64,000 bases of DNA. It comes from a bacterium UBP14_UBA6098. GTDB lineage: Bacteria > UBP14 > UBA6098. The position numbers were made by a program, and so were the translations under genes. Below, in pieces: positions 57,123 to 64,000 of the stretch; the first letter of the stretch is position 1; each line of letters opens with the position of its first letter. The DNA lies in the NCBI GenBank assembly GCA_002428525.1, contig DIWU01000030.1, positions 62,001 to 126,000 on the forward strand, in the 5' to 3' direction. Below the pieces are notes generated by a model, which worked only from the letters and a program-made list of their open reading frames with translations, was not told the origin of the DNA and did not search any database.

Positions 57123-58322
57123 TCAACGAGCGGCCAAGATTGCCTCGATTTTATCGAGAATAAGACCCGAAAGCGCGTCCTTGCTCATCATCTCGACCCT
57201 CTCGGTCGATTCTCTATCGATGAGATAGCCGGCGTTGGTCTCCGCGGAGAAGGTCGTGCCGGGGACATTGGGGTTGTTGACGAAGATCAGGTCGAGGTTC
57301 TTTCGGACAAGCTTTTCGCGCGCGTTCTCGACCTCTCTCTCGGTCTCGACCGCGAAACCTGCGAGCACAGCGCTGAGTCCGGTGGCACCGAGCTCCGCGA
57401 GGATATCGGTAGTCCGCTTGAGTTCGATCCGCCAAGTTCGATTGTCGCCCTTTTTGAACTTGCCCTTGATCTTGTCCGCGGTGAAATCCGAGACCGCGGC
57501 CGACATGATGATCACATCGGCCTCGCGGGCGGTCTCGAAAACCCGCTCGGCCATCTGCGCGGCGGTGGTCACCTCGAGAGTTTGAACCGAGGGGATTTGA
57601 GGCGAGTCGAGCGCTCCGGAAACCAGCGTCACTCGGGCGCCTCTCAGCGCGGCCTCCCTCGCGAGGGCGAAGCCCATCTTGCCGGTCGAGGGGTTGGAGA
57701 GGAAGCGGACATCGTCTAAAAACTCGCGCGTCGGGCCGGCGGAGATCAATACCCTCTTGCCCGCCAGCGCCGAGGCCGGCGCCACGGCGCGCTCGACCGC
57801 AAAGACAATATCCTCTATTTCGGCAAACCTGCCCTCGCCGATATCGCCGCAGGCGAGTGCGCCCCTGCCGGGGCCGACGAACTCGAAACCGAGTTCTTTG
57901 AGCCGTAGGGCGTTGCTTTGCGTGATCGGGTTCGCCCACATACGGTTGTTCATCGCCGGCGCGACGAGAACTTTCTTGTCGAAGGCGATGAGGGTCGAGG
58001 TGAGAAGGTCGTCCGCGAGACCGCAGGCCGCCTTCGCGATGAAATTCGCGGAGGCCGGCGCGATGAGGAAGATATCCGCCCAAGCGGAGAGGTTGATATG
58101 CGCGAGATTGTCCTCGACATCGCCGAACATGCGCCAATAGGCCTTCCAGCCGGTCAGCGTCTCGAAGAGCATCGGCGAGACGAAGCGCGTCGCGTTCTCG
58201 GTCATCACAACGCGGACAGTCGCCCCCGCCTTGATCAACGACCTCGCCAGCTCGCAGGCCTTGTAAACCGAGATCGACCCGGTGACCCCGAGCAGAATCT
58301 TTTTATCTTTTAGCTTTGTCAT
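57123..58322 (-). CDS. coaBC: Phosphopantothenoylcysteine decarboxylase / synthetase
   Basis: A 399-residue bifunctional coenzyme A enzyme. The N-terminal half (CoaC) is a flavin-dependent decarboxylase with GVTGSISVYKACELAR, the His-containing LAHINLSAWAD, PAMNNRMW and the catalytic Cys region ALACGDIGEG. The C-terminal half (CoaB) has ISAGPTREFLDDVRFLSNPSTGKMGFALA and a KxKK(G) segment, then FAVETE and NNPN. It starts at MTKLKD, overlapping the upstream DtxR gene by 20 bases; a start 33 bases upstream has no better site. The two functions are fused, as in most bacteria. Confidence 0.94.
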   Translation of the reverse strand: MTKLKDKKILLGVTGSISVYKACELARSLIKAGATVRVVMTENATRFVSPMLFETLTGWKAYWRMFGDVEDNLAHINLSAWADIFLIAPASANFIAKAACGLADDLLTSTLIAFDKKVLVAPAMNNRMWANPITQSNALRLKELGFEFVGPGRGALACGDIGEGRFAEIEDIVFAVERAVAPASALAGKRVLISAGPTREFLDDVRFLSNPSTGKMGFALAREAALRGARVTLVSGALDSPQIPSVQTLEVTTAAQMAERVFETAREADVIIMSAAVSDFTADKIKGKFKKGDNRTWRIELKRTTDILAELGATGLSAVLAGFAVETEREVENAREKLVRKNLDLIFVNNPNVPGTTFSAETNAGYLIDRESTERVEMMSKDALSGLILDKIEAILAAR

Positions 58323-58809
58323 CTCGCTTCTTTTTCTTTTGAAGTGCGATTTCACCGGACGTCGAGAACTCAGCGAGTTCGCCCTTTTTCATGAACTCGC
58401 GGAAATCGGTCAACCATTCCGGACGGCTCGAAGAGGCCTCTACGAAGGCGATGAAGGCGGTCAAGGCCGCCGTCGTCTCCGGGCCGATCGAATGCTCGAG
58501 CATACAGGCCTCCTTTTCCGCGATCTCGGGCGGAACACCGAGAATATTCGTAAGAAAACCGGAGAGAAGCCTATGCCGCTTTTCGACCTTGGAGGCGATA
58601 ATAATCCCGGGGGCGGTGAGTTTGACATCGCCGTAGGGCATGTGCTCGACAAGCCCGAGTTCCATCATCTTCGCGACAATTTGAGTGACCGAGGGCCTCG
58701 AAACACCCATCTCGCGGGCGATAGCGCTGATCGTCACCTGCGCCTCGCTCTCGGTGAGCCTGCCGATAACCTCGAGATAATCCTCTAAATTTTGGGATAG
58801 ATTAACCAT
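58303..58809 (-). CDS. DtxR/MntR-family metal-dependent regulator
   Basis: A 168-residue regulator. An N-terminal winged helix (VTISAIAREMGVSRPSVTQIVAKMMELGLVEH, residues about 25-56) is followed by the metal-binding/dimerisation domain with HRLLSGFLTNILGV and EACMLEHSIG (Cys/Glu/His ligands). It has no C-terminal SH3-like domain; the tail is short and Lys-rich. It controls metal uptake or storage genes in response to Mn or Fe. It lies just upstream of coaBC (20-base overlap). Its promoter puts the transcription start at or next to the ATG, so the message may be leaderless; see promoter entry. Confidence 0.92.
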   Translation of the reverse strand: MVNLSQNLEDYLEVIGRLTESEAQVTISAIAREMGVSRPSVTQIVAKMMELGLVEHMPYGDVKLTAPGIIIASKVEKRHRLLSGFLTNILGVPPEIAEKEACMLEHSIGPETTAALTAFIAFVEASSSRPEWLTDFREFMKKGELAEFSTSGEIALQKKKKRDDKAKR

Positions 58810-58815
58810 CCTTAA

Positions 58816-58844
58816 AAAATATAACTATAAATATGATTTGTCAA
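58816..58844 (-). promoter_or_regulatory. Promoter of the dtxR-coaBC operon (possible leaderless start)
   Basis: On the minus strand, TTGACA (58844-58839), a 17-base spacer and TATTTT (58821-58816). Only six bases (TTAAGG) separate the -10 from the ATG at 58809, so the expected start point falls on or beside the ATG, and no ribosome binding site could be transcribed. Confidence 0.55.
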
Positions 58845-58878
58845 TTTAAGAAATGAAGTGAATGCCGTGAAAAACAGC

Positions 58879-58907
58879 TTGATAAAGCAAGGGAAAATCG
58901 TTTAATT
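58879..58907 (+). promoter_or_regulatory. Promoter candidate for the 58932 gene
   Basis: TTGATA (58879-58884), a 17-base spacer and TTAATT (58902-58907), followed by GCGAGGTGAG and the ATG at 58932. The -10 is weak, so confidence is moderate. Confidence 0.45.
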
Positions 58908-58931
58908 GTCTGCAAACAAAGCGAGGTGAGT

Positions 58932-59132
58932 ATGGCCAGAATCAAGCTCGAAGAGACACTCGAATACCTATGGGAGGATATTCAACCGAGCCTCGAAAAG
59001 GCGGTCAGGGAGGTTTTGCCCGAGGCCGATTTCGAGAGCCGCGCGCTTTTTCGCGCCTTCCTCAAGGAGATCGGCAAGCGACGCCACGATTTCGCGAATA
59101 TTCCCGATAACCTCATCGACTCGAGCTGGTGA
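58932..59132 (+). CDS. Small cytosolic protein, unknown function
   Basis: A 66-residue acidic helical protein (MARIKLEETLEYLWEDIQPSLEKA and RALFRAFLKEIGKRRHDF) beginning at ATG 58932 after GAGGTG; a GTG six bases upstream overlaps that site. No transmembrane segment and no recognised domain. Its TGA overlaps the GTG of the next gene (GTGA), so the two are co-translated. It may be an accessory subunit for the membrane protein downstream, but this is guesswork from synteny. It could not be compared with other genomes here. Confidence 0.6.
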   Translation: MARIKLEETLEYLWEDIQPSLEKAVREVLPEADFESRALFRAFLKEIGKRRHDFANIPDNLIDSSW

Positions 59133-60109
59133 GGATGTCAGATAAAGTTAAGAAAAACCTCTTTTTCGCCCTGAAGGTCGGCGCAAGCGCGGTGCTATTG
59201 TATTATCTTATCACCCGCATCGACCTCGAGGCCTTCATCGAGGCCGGCAGGGACTTTCCGCTTTGGACTATCGCGCCGCTGACACTACTTTTCATCGTCA
59301 CGATCATTTTCGGGAGCTGGCGCTGGAAGGTCTTTCTGGCCTCGCACGGAATCGAGCAGTCGATCGCCAAGGGCGTCGAGCTTTACATGGTCGGCTATTT
59401 CTTCAATAACTTCCTGCCCAGCGGTATCGGCGGCGATGTTGTCCGCGGATGGAGCGCGGGCAAGGCCTCCGGCCGCATGTCGGCTGTTTACGCCTCGATC
59501 GCGGCGGAGCGGCTCGCCGGACTTCTCGGCACATTGGCGATCTCGCTGGCTTTTCTGCCCTTCGTGCGGCCGCCCGCGCCGGTGCCGCTTTTAGTCGTCG
59601 GGCTCAATATAATCCTTTGGATCGGCACGATCTTTCTTTTATTCATCAATACCGAGGCCTTCCTTCAGCGGGTGTTCGCCTTCCTGCCCTTCGGGATCGG
59701 GCAAAAGATCTCGCGGTTCATCGAGGCTGTCCGCTTTTTCCGAAAGGACGCGAAGGCCTTGATATACGGCTTCTTGCTCTCTGTATTATATCAAGGCTCG
59801 CTGATCGCCTTCGTTTGGCTTATCGCGGTCATCGCCGGCGTCACGGTGATTCCGTGGTCGGCCTACTTCGTCTTCGTCTCGCTGATTTGGATTATCGCGC
59901 TGATCCCAATCTCGCTGAATGCCCTCGGTGTGCGCGAGGCCAGCTTCAGCTTCTTCTTCGCCCTTTGGGGCGCCTCCGAGGCGCAGGGGCTTCTCGTGTC
60001 GCTGATCTTCTTTGGGATAAGCGTTATCTGCGGGATTTTCGGGGGGATTATCTGGGCGATCTCGGGGAATCGCGCCAAGGCGCAGGATATCCCCCATTCG
60101 CCGGTCTAA
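59129..60109 (+). CDS. Lysylphosphatidylglycerol synthase-like TM / flippase-like protein
   Basis: A 326-residue protein with about eight transmembrane helices and the UPF0104/LPG-synthase transmembrane pattern: FFALKVGASAVLLYYLITRIDLEAF at the N-terminus, LPSGIGGDVVRGW, SIAAERLAGLLG and ISLNALGVREASFSFF. Family members are flippases or lipid-modifying enzyme halves; the catalytic aminoacyl transferase domain is missing. The start is GTG overlapping the preceding small gene; an ATG two codons on is an alternative. The two genes are head-to-tail and converge with the ABC ATPase gene five bases beyond. Confidence 0.88.
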   Translation: MRMSDKVKKNLFFALKVGASAVLLYYLITRIDLEAFIEAGRDFPLWTIAPLTLLFIVTIIFGSWRWKVFLASHGIEQSIAKGVELYMVGYFFNNFLPSGIGGDVVRGWSAGKASGRMSAVYASIAAERLAGLLGTLAISLAFLPFVRPPAPVPLLVVGLNIILWIGTIFLLFINTEAFLQRVFAFLPFGIGQKISRFIEAVRFFRKDAKALIYGFLLSVLYQGSLIAFVWLIAVIAGVTVIPWSAYFVFVSLIWIIALIPISLNALGVREASFSFFFALWGASEAQGLLVSLIFFGISVICGIFGGIIWAISGNRAKAQDIPHSPV

Positions 60110-60113
60110 GGGC

Positions 60114-60857
60114 CTACTCCTCGGGGAAGAAAACAGCCCTCTCGCCGCCGGTGATCTCGAGGATTCGGCGCTCTAGGGCCTCGGCCGAAGCGCCCTCGAT
60201 AGTCTCGATTAATCTTCCGTGAGAGATAAGACCGACTCTGGAACAAAGCTCCGCGGCCACACTCAGTGTATGTGTGCTCATAAATATCGTCGTTCCGCGC
60301 TCGACGAGGCGGAGCATGATATCCTTCGCCAACCTCTGCGCCTGAGGATCGAGGCCGACCATCGGCTCGTCGATAACGATAATCTCCGGGTCGTGAAGCA
60401 ATGCCGAGGCCATAACCACCTTTTGCCGCATTCCGTGGGAATACTCGCCGGCATAATCGTCGCCCCAATCCTCGATTCCGAAAAGCTCGAAAAGCCATTC
60501 GATTCGGCTCTCGACAAGCCTTTGCGGCATATCGTAAAGCCCGCCGACGAGGTTCAGAAATTCCCTGCCGGTGAGTTTATCATAGATATAGGGGGAATCC
60601 GGTATATACCCGACGACTCGCTTTGCCTCCTCCGGGGCGCGCTGGACATCGATGCCCTTCACGAGGACAACGCCCTCGGTGGGTCTGGCGAGGCCGGTGA
60701 TCATCTTGATAGTAGTGGTTTTGCCGGCGCCGTTCGGGCCGAGGAAACCGAAGAACTCGCCCTTTGCAACAGTGAGGTCGAGCCTATCGACCGCGAGGGT
60801 TTTGCCGTAGTTCTTCGAGACCGCCAAAACCTCTATCATCGGAGTATTACCGTTCAA
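60114..60857 (-). CDS. ABC transporter ATP-binding protein
   Basis: A 247-residue ATPase subunit (ABC-2 type). Walker A GPNGAGKTTTIK (near residue 43), Q-loop region, signature-like YSHGMRQKVVMASALL, Walker B EIIVIDEP with the following MVGLDPQAQR, and a C-terminal H-loop MSTHTLSVA. I take TTG 60857 since GGGGG lies five bases before it, inside the end of the transglutaminase gene (11-base overlap); the ATG 18 bases on is possible. The permease is not in this window, so it may work with distant partners. It likely pairs with the adjacent transglutaminase-type protein. Confidence 0.9.
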   Translation of the reverse strand: MNGNTPMIEVLAVSKNYGKTLAVDRLDLTVAKGEFFGFLGPNGAGKTTTIKMITGLARPTEGVVLVKGIDVQRAPEEAKRVVGYIPDSPYIYDKLTGREFLNLVGGLYDMPQRLVESRIEWLFELFGIEDWGDDYAGEYSHGMRQKVVMASALLHDPEIIVIDEPMVGLDPQAQRLAKDIMLRLVERGTTIFMSTHTLSVAAELCSRVGLISHGRLIETIEGASAEALERRILEITGGERAVFFPEE

Positions 60858-62349
60858 TTTTTCCCCCTTGGTATTCGACCTCGACGAGCGTAATCCGCGC
60901 GTCCCCGAAACGAAGCAGTGCAAGCATCTGGTCGAGGTTGCCGGAGGTTAGCTTGACATGGGCGGCGTCCGCCGGGCTTTGTCCGAGCGTCGCGTCGAAG
61001 GTCTGCCAGCGGCCCTCGGCGAAGGCCTGCGTCCAAGCGTGATAGTAGAAATCGCCCTCCATATATAGAAGGCCGACATTGACGCGAGCGGGGATCCCGA
61101 GCGCCCGCGCGAGCGCGACAAAGAGAACCGAATGCTCGTTGCAGTCTCCGCGCATCTTCTGCAGAACCTCGAGTGCGTTCGGCATCGAGGCGGCGAGGCT
61201 TTTGTTTATATTCTCGAATAGGTGCCGGTTGATCGCTTCGAGCCTCTCGAGGTCGGTGGTGGATTTCTCCGTGATTCGCTCCGCCGCGGAGACCATCCTT
61301 CGGTCGTGGCATTGAATATCGTGGGTTTCGGCGGTGTCGGAGGGTAGAACTTCGGGGGAAGTTGCGCCGTCGATCCCGCGCGAATCGATGAGCAAAAACT
61401 GGCTGTCGGGGACCCAAACTTGGTTAAAATCGTCGAGGTCGAAGAGACCGGCCTCGAGATCCTTGATTCGAAGCGTAACGCGAACCGCCTCGCGCGGGCG
61501 CTCAATAACAGCGCCTCCGAGCGGAATCATGAACTCGGACAGGAGGTCTATCTCGGCCTCGGAGCGCAGGTCGAGCTTCAGCGCGACCTCTTTATCCTCG
61601 CGAACCGACATGAAGCCCTCGGGGGTCTTCTCCATCAGGAGAGTCCCGTTTTTGTTGATATAAAGCGAGGTGCGAAGCGGGCCGTAGATGAGCTTGACAT
61701 CCCAAACCTCGTCGTTGCCGAAGCGTTTGATCCTATCGAGGCCGATGACATCGACGCGGTATTGTCTCGTCGAACCGGTCATCGGGTCGAAGGTCGGCAG
61801 GTCAAAGCTTCCGCGCGCGAAGCCCCTGCGAAGGAGCATATCGGGGATAACCGAGGTGATATAGATATCGCCCTCCAAGGGGTAAACCGCGCCGCGCCTG
61901 CCCGAGGGCGTTTTGAACTCGACCTTGAGCTTGTCACCCTCGACCACCGCGTTGATATCGGTTTCGTAGCCGCCGCCGGAGAAGCTGAACGACATCGTTT
62001 TGGCGCGAAATTTATCATCTACCGTCACGAGGCCCTCGGAGACTATCTCCTGCGAACTTCCTCCGATATTGAGTTTGTAATAGCTCGTTTCTTGGAAAAG
62101 CAGTCCGTCCGGAATCTTGCGCTTAATCGTGCTTTGATAGCCGATCTTTTTTCCCTTGAAGGTGACTGAATAGTAGTCCTCGGAAACAAGCTCGCCCATT
62201 TCCACGATATTGAAATCCGGAAGCGGGGCGATTTGCGGCACCTCGGTTCGCCGAACTAAAAAGACGATCATAACCGCCCACCAAATAAGCACCGCCCCGA
62301 CGAGCAACGGTTTGATCTTTTTCCAGATTGTCTTCTTTTTTTCGGACAT
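60847..62349 (-). CDS. Transglutaminase-like domain protein with membrane anchor
   Basis: A 500-residue protein. The start at MSEKKK (62349) is chosen; the longer frame overlaps the OmpA gene. One transmembrane helix (about residues 14-33, LLVGAVLIWWAVMIVFLV) precedes an extracytoplasmic beta-rich region (to about 370) and a C-terminal transglutaminase core: Cys in KMRGDCNEHSVLFVALARALGIPARV, His in GDFYYHAWTQAFAEGRWQTFDATLG with the Asp, i.e. the C-H-D triad. Similar anchored transglutaminase-like proteins are found near ABC transporters in several bacteria. The ABC gene follows immediately. Confidence 0.88.
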   Translation of the reverse strand: MSEKKKTIWKKIKPLLVGAVLIWWAVMIVFLVRRTEVPQIAPLPDFNIVEMGELVSEDYYSVTFKGKKIGYQSTIKRKIPDGLLFQETSYYKLNIGGSSQEIVSEGLVTVDDKFRAKTMSFSFSGGGYETDINAVVEGDKLKVEFKTPSGRRGAVYPLEGDIYITSVIPDMLLRRGFARGSFDLPTFDPMTGSTRQYRVDVIGLDRIKRFGNDEVWDVKLIYGPLRTSLYINKNGTLLMEKTPEGFMSVREDKEVALKLDLRSEAEIDLLSEFMIPLGGAVIERPREAVRVTLRIKDLEAGLFDLDDFNQVWVPDSQFLLIDSRGIDGATSPEVLPSDTAETHDIQCHDRRMVSAAERITEKSTTDLERLEAINRHLFENINKSLAASMPNALEVLQKMRGDCNEHSVLFVALARALGIPARVNVGLLYMEGDFYYHAWTQAFAEGRWQTFDATLGQSPADAAHVKLTSGNLDQMLALLRFGDARITLVEVEYQGGKIER

Positions 62350-62377
62350 ATTAGGAGGTTCGGAATTAGGGCGAATC

Positions 62378-64000
62378 TCAGGGCCTTTTCGGGGTGAACT
62401 CGATCTCGACGCGGCGGTTGATAATCCTGCCCTCGGGAAGGTCGTTGTTCCCAAGCTCGATCTTATAGGCCGCCTCGCCCTTTCCGCGGAGGATCGAGTA
62501 GGGGTTTTCCGAGCCGTAACCGCGGGCGGTCATCGTCGAGTTGCGCTCCGCAAGCCAAGAACTTAATTGTTCCTCGTCGAAGTCCATTATTTTCATGATA
62601 TATTTTCGGAAGGTCTCGAATTGCTCCTCGGCGCGTCGCTCGGAGAGCTTGAGGTTTCCGGCCTCGACTCCGACGACATCGGTATGCCCTCCGATGACGA
62701 CATCGAGGTTGCCGTCGCGCTGGATTCGGTTGACAATCTCGCGGGTGAGTTGCTCCATACGAACCGAGGCATAATCCGGCTCGCCGTGGGCGCCCGCGAA
62801 GGCGAACTGGACTAAGATCAAACGGCCGGATATATCTCTGCTGTTCGTGAGGACGACGGTCAGGGTTTCCGGGGAGGAGCTTGCGGTTTGTCCGAACTCG
62901 TCGGAGGCTTCGGCGCGGGCGACATAGATGTCCGCCGGATCGACAAGCCCGCCCTTCGAGTCGGTCCAATTCCAGAGCTGGGTGCTAAGAAGGCCCTTGG
63001 CGTCGGAGAACTCGCGGACAATCCGGCCGAGGCCGTCCTCGATGATAATTTTCGACGAGGCGATTCTTCCGCCGCCCTCGACGGACAGCTCGAACTTGCT
63101 CTTTCCGAAACCCGGCTCGATCTTGAGTTCCTCGTCGGGAACCTCGAAGGCTTGGGGTTTGTAGAGAATACTGCCGGCGGTAATAATGACCTTTGCCTCT
63201 TCGCCCTTGGCCTCGCGCGAATATACGCGCCCCGCAAACCTCGGGCCGATGAGTTTCGCAAGGCTACGCTCGAGGGCGTAGGCCGAGTCCAAGCTCGGCG
63301 CGGCGACGACGACCTCGAACAGCGGATTCTCGAAGAGCCGCTTATGGAAGCGCTCGATATCGAGGCTATTAAGGTCGAAGGAGCGGAGGAACCATTCGTT
63401 CGGGGGCGAGGGCTGAACGCGCATCTCGACCCTGCGGTTCTCCTCCGCGATGAAGCGTTTGCCGAGGCGCGTGCCCTCGAATTTCTCCTTCTCCGCGCGG
63501 GATCGGGATCTGTCGTGTTCGCCGGAGATCTCGATCCTATCCGCGAGCGTCGGCTCAACCGCGATCATCGCTGAGGCGATATTTCGCGCCCGTGAATCGG
63601 CCAAGGCCGCGCCCTCCGGCCCCTGCGGGTCGTCGTTGGAATAAAAGCCCTCGAGGGTTAGCCGGGTGTCGGGGTTCGCGGCAAGCCTCCGGGAGATATT
63701 GGCGAGAAGCGGCTCAAAACGCGGGTCTATCTCGGCGGAACCGCTCTCGAAGAAGACAATCGGAATGATCGGTTCGTCTTCTGTGACAGTGATCTGCTGA
63801 GTTAGGCGAAGCTCCTTTTTATCGACATCGAGCCTCGCAAGCGGTGCGCCGTAGATTTTGAAGCGCGCCGAGGCGCTGTTGTTCGTTTCGTCCAACTCGA
63901 GAATTAAGCCGTCGAAATCTGGAAAGGCTTGGCCGGTATCGTCCGCGCGGATCGTTATCTTCAACTCGCCCTCGGCTTTGGGGAGGTAATCGAAATCGAC
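62378..64000 (-). CDS. Paralogue of the OmpA fusion protein, C-terminal part (partial)
   Basis: The frame is open to the window edge at 64000, so the N-terminus is outside. The visible 540 residues begin in a CARDB-like strand (DFDYLPKAEGELKITI, LILELDETNNS) and continue with OmpA-like units: SRARNIASAMI near residue 135, the RRVEMRVQPS unit near 190-200, and the C-terminal one (about 400-540: GGHTDVVGVEAGNLKLSERRAEEQFE, NNDLPEGRIINRRVEIEF). The C-terminus repeats nearly word for word the NNELPEGRSINRRVVIDF ending of the 20590 gene. A transglutaminase gene starts 28 bases downstream. It is probably an envelope anchor. Confidence 0.85.
   Translation of the reverse strand, partial: VDFDYLPKAEGELKITIRADDTGQAFPDFDGLILELDETNNSASARFKIYGAPLARLDVDKKELRLTQQITVTEDEPIIPIVFFESGSAEIDPRFEPLLANISRRLAANPDTRLTLEGFYSNDDPQGPEGAALADSRARNIASAMIAVEPTLADRIEISGEHDRSRSRAEKEKFEGTRLGKRFIAEENRRVEMRVQPSPPNEWFLRSFDLNSLDIERFHKRLFENPLFEVVVAAPSLDSAYALERSLAKLIGPRFAGRVYSREAKGEEAKVIITAGSILYKPQAFEVPDEELKIEPGFGKSKFELSVEGGGRIASSKIIIEDGLGRIVREFSDAKGLLSTQLWNWTDSKGGLVDPADIYVARAEASDEFGQTASSSPETLTVVLTNSRDISGRLILVQFAFAGAHGEPDYASVRMEQLTREIVNRIQRDGNLDVVIGGHTDVVGVEAGNLKLSERRAEEQFETFRKYIMKIMDFDEEQLSSWLAERNSTMTARGYGSENPYSILRGKGEAAYKIELGNNDLPEGRIINRRVEIEFTPKRP

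Noticed and set aside
1..64000. tRNA, rRNA, transposase or toxin-antitoxin genes
   Set aside because: None with recognisable sequence was seen in intergenic DNA or among the coding frames; a dedicated search tool could find a divergent tRNA I missed.

Overview
The window looks like chromosome from an uncultured Gram-negative bacterium, most probably a candidate phylum of the Fibrobacteres-Chlorobi-Bacteroidetes (FCB) assemblage. The evidence is two adjacent GWxTD-domain proteins, PorV/PorQ-like barrels fused to OmpA domains, secreted proteins ending in a FlgD-like / type IX-like sorting domain, and a TamA/TamB outer-membrane pair. The DNA is GC-rich with C/G-ending codons, uses strong GGAGG-type ribosome binding sites and many TTG starts, and has recognisable TTGACA/TATAAT-like promoters. 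No rRNA, tRNA, CRISPR array or insertion sequence was seen.

Region by region: 1-6840 is the late part of a prophage-like block: portal C-terminus, scaffold, SU10-type major capsid protein, two small virion-like proteins, three consecutive proteins with N-terminal hydrophobic/signal segments (one a beta-helix, one with a baseplate-like domain), two holin-like proteins and a lytic transglycosylase whose 3' end runs into host transketolase. 6791-15542 is core metabolism and redox (tkt, fbaB, trxA, a TlpA-like lipoprotein, OsmC-like, SPFH, M29-like peptidase) followed by three lipoprotein or secreted-protein genes. 15916-23607 holds a 1480-residue Ig-repeat secreted protein and a barrel-CARDB-OmpA fusion. 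23795-28795 is an operon (TPR protein, dusB, pyrK, pyrD, rlpA). 29073-33455 holds the GWxTD pair, xerD and a PfkB kinase. 33475-35031 is an AT-rich type II restriction-modification cassette. 35084-42883 carries pheT, dCMP deaminase, asd, lysC, an M24 peptidase and a flavoprotein. 42905-55797 carries murJ, endonuclease V, a Mut7-C protein, tamA/tamB, GtrA, GT39 and a two-component pair. 55944-64000 carries a secreted protein, coaBC, a DtxR regulator, a UPF0104-type membrane protein, an ABC ATPase, a transglutaminase and a second OmpA fusion cut by the window edge.

The most unusual signal is not a protein. Four intergenic palindromic elements (978-1114, 2303-2445, 15626-15784, 28892-29034) share one architecture: an outer stem built on GGGGCGTCGG / CCGACGCCCC enclosing three arms in fixed order (a short hairpin, a GGCCGG-cored stem with a loop of about 30 nt, and a longer hairpin or stem). 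The arm sequences differ between copies while staying self-complementary, so the fold rather than the sequence appears to be kept. Two copies flank the major capsid gene on either side; the other two lie in host DNA in the opposite orientation. I regard this as a candidate undescribed cloverleaf-like repeat or RNA family. Another notable point is an xerD gene whose conserved N-terminus can only be reached from an ATA codon.
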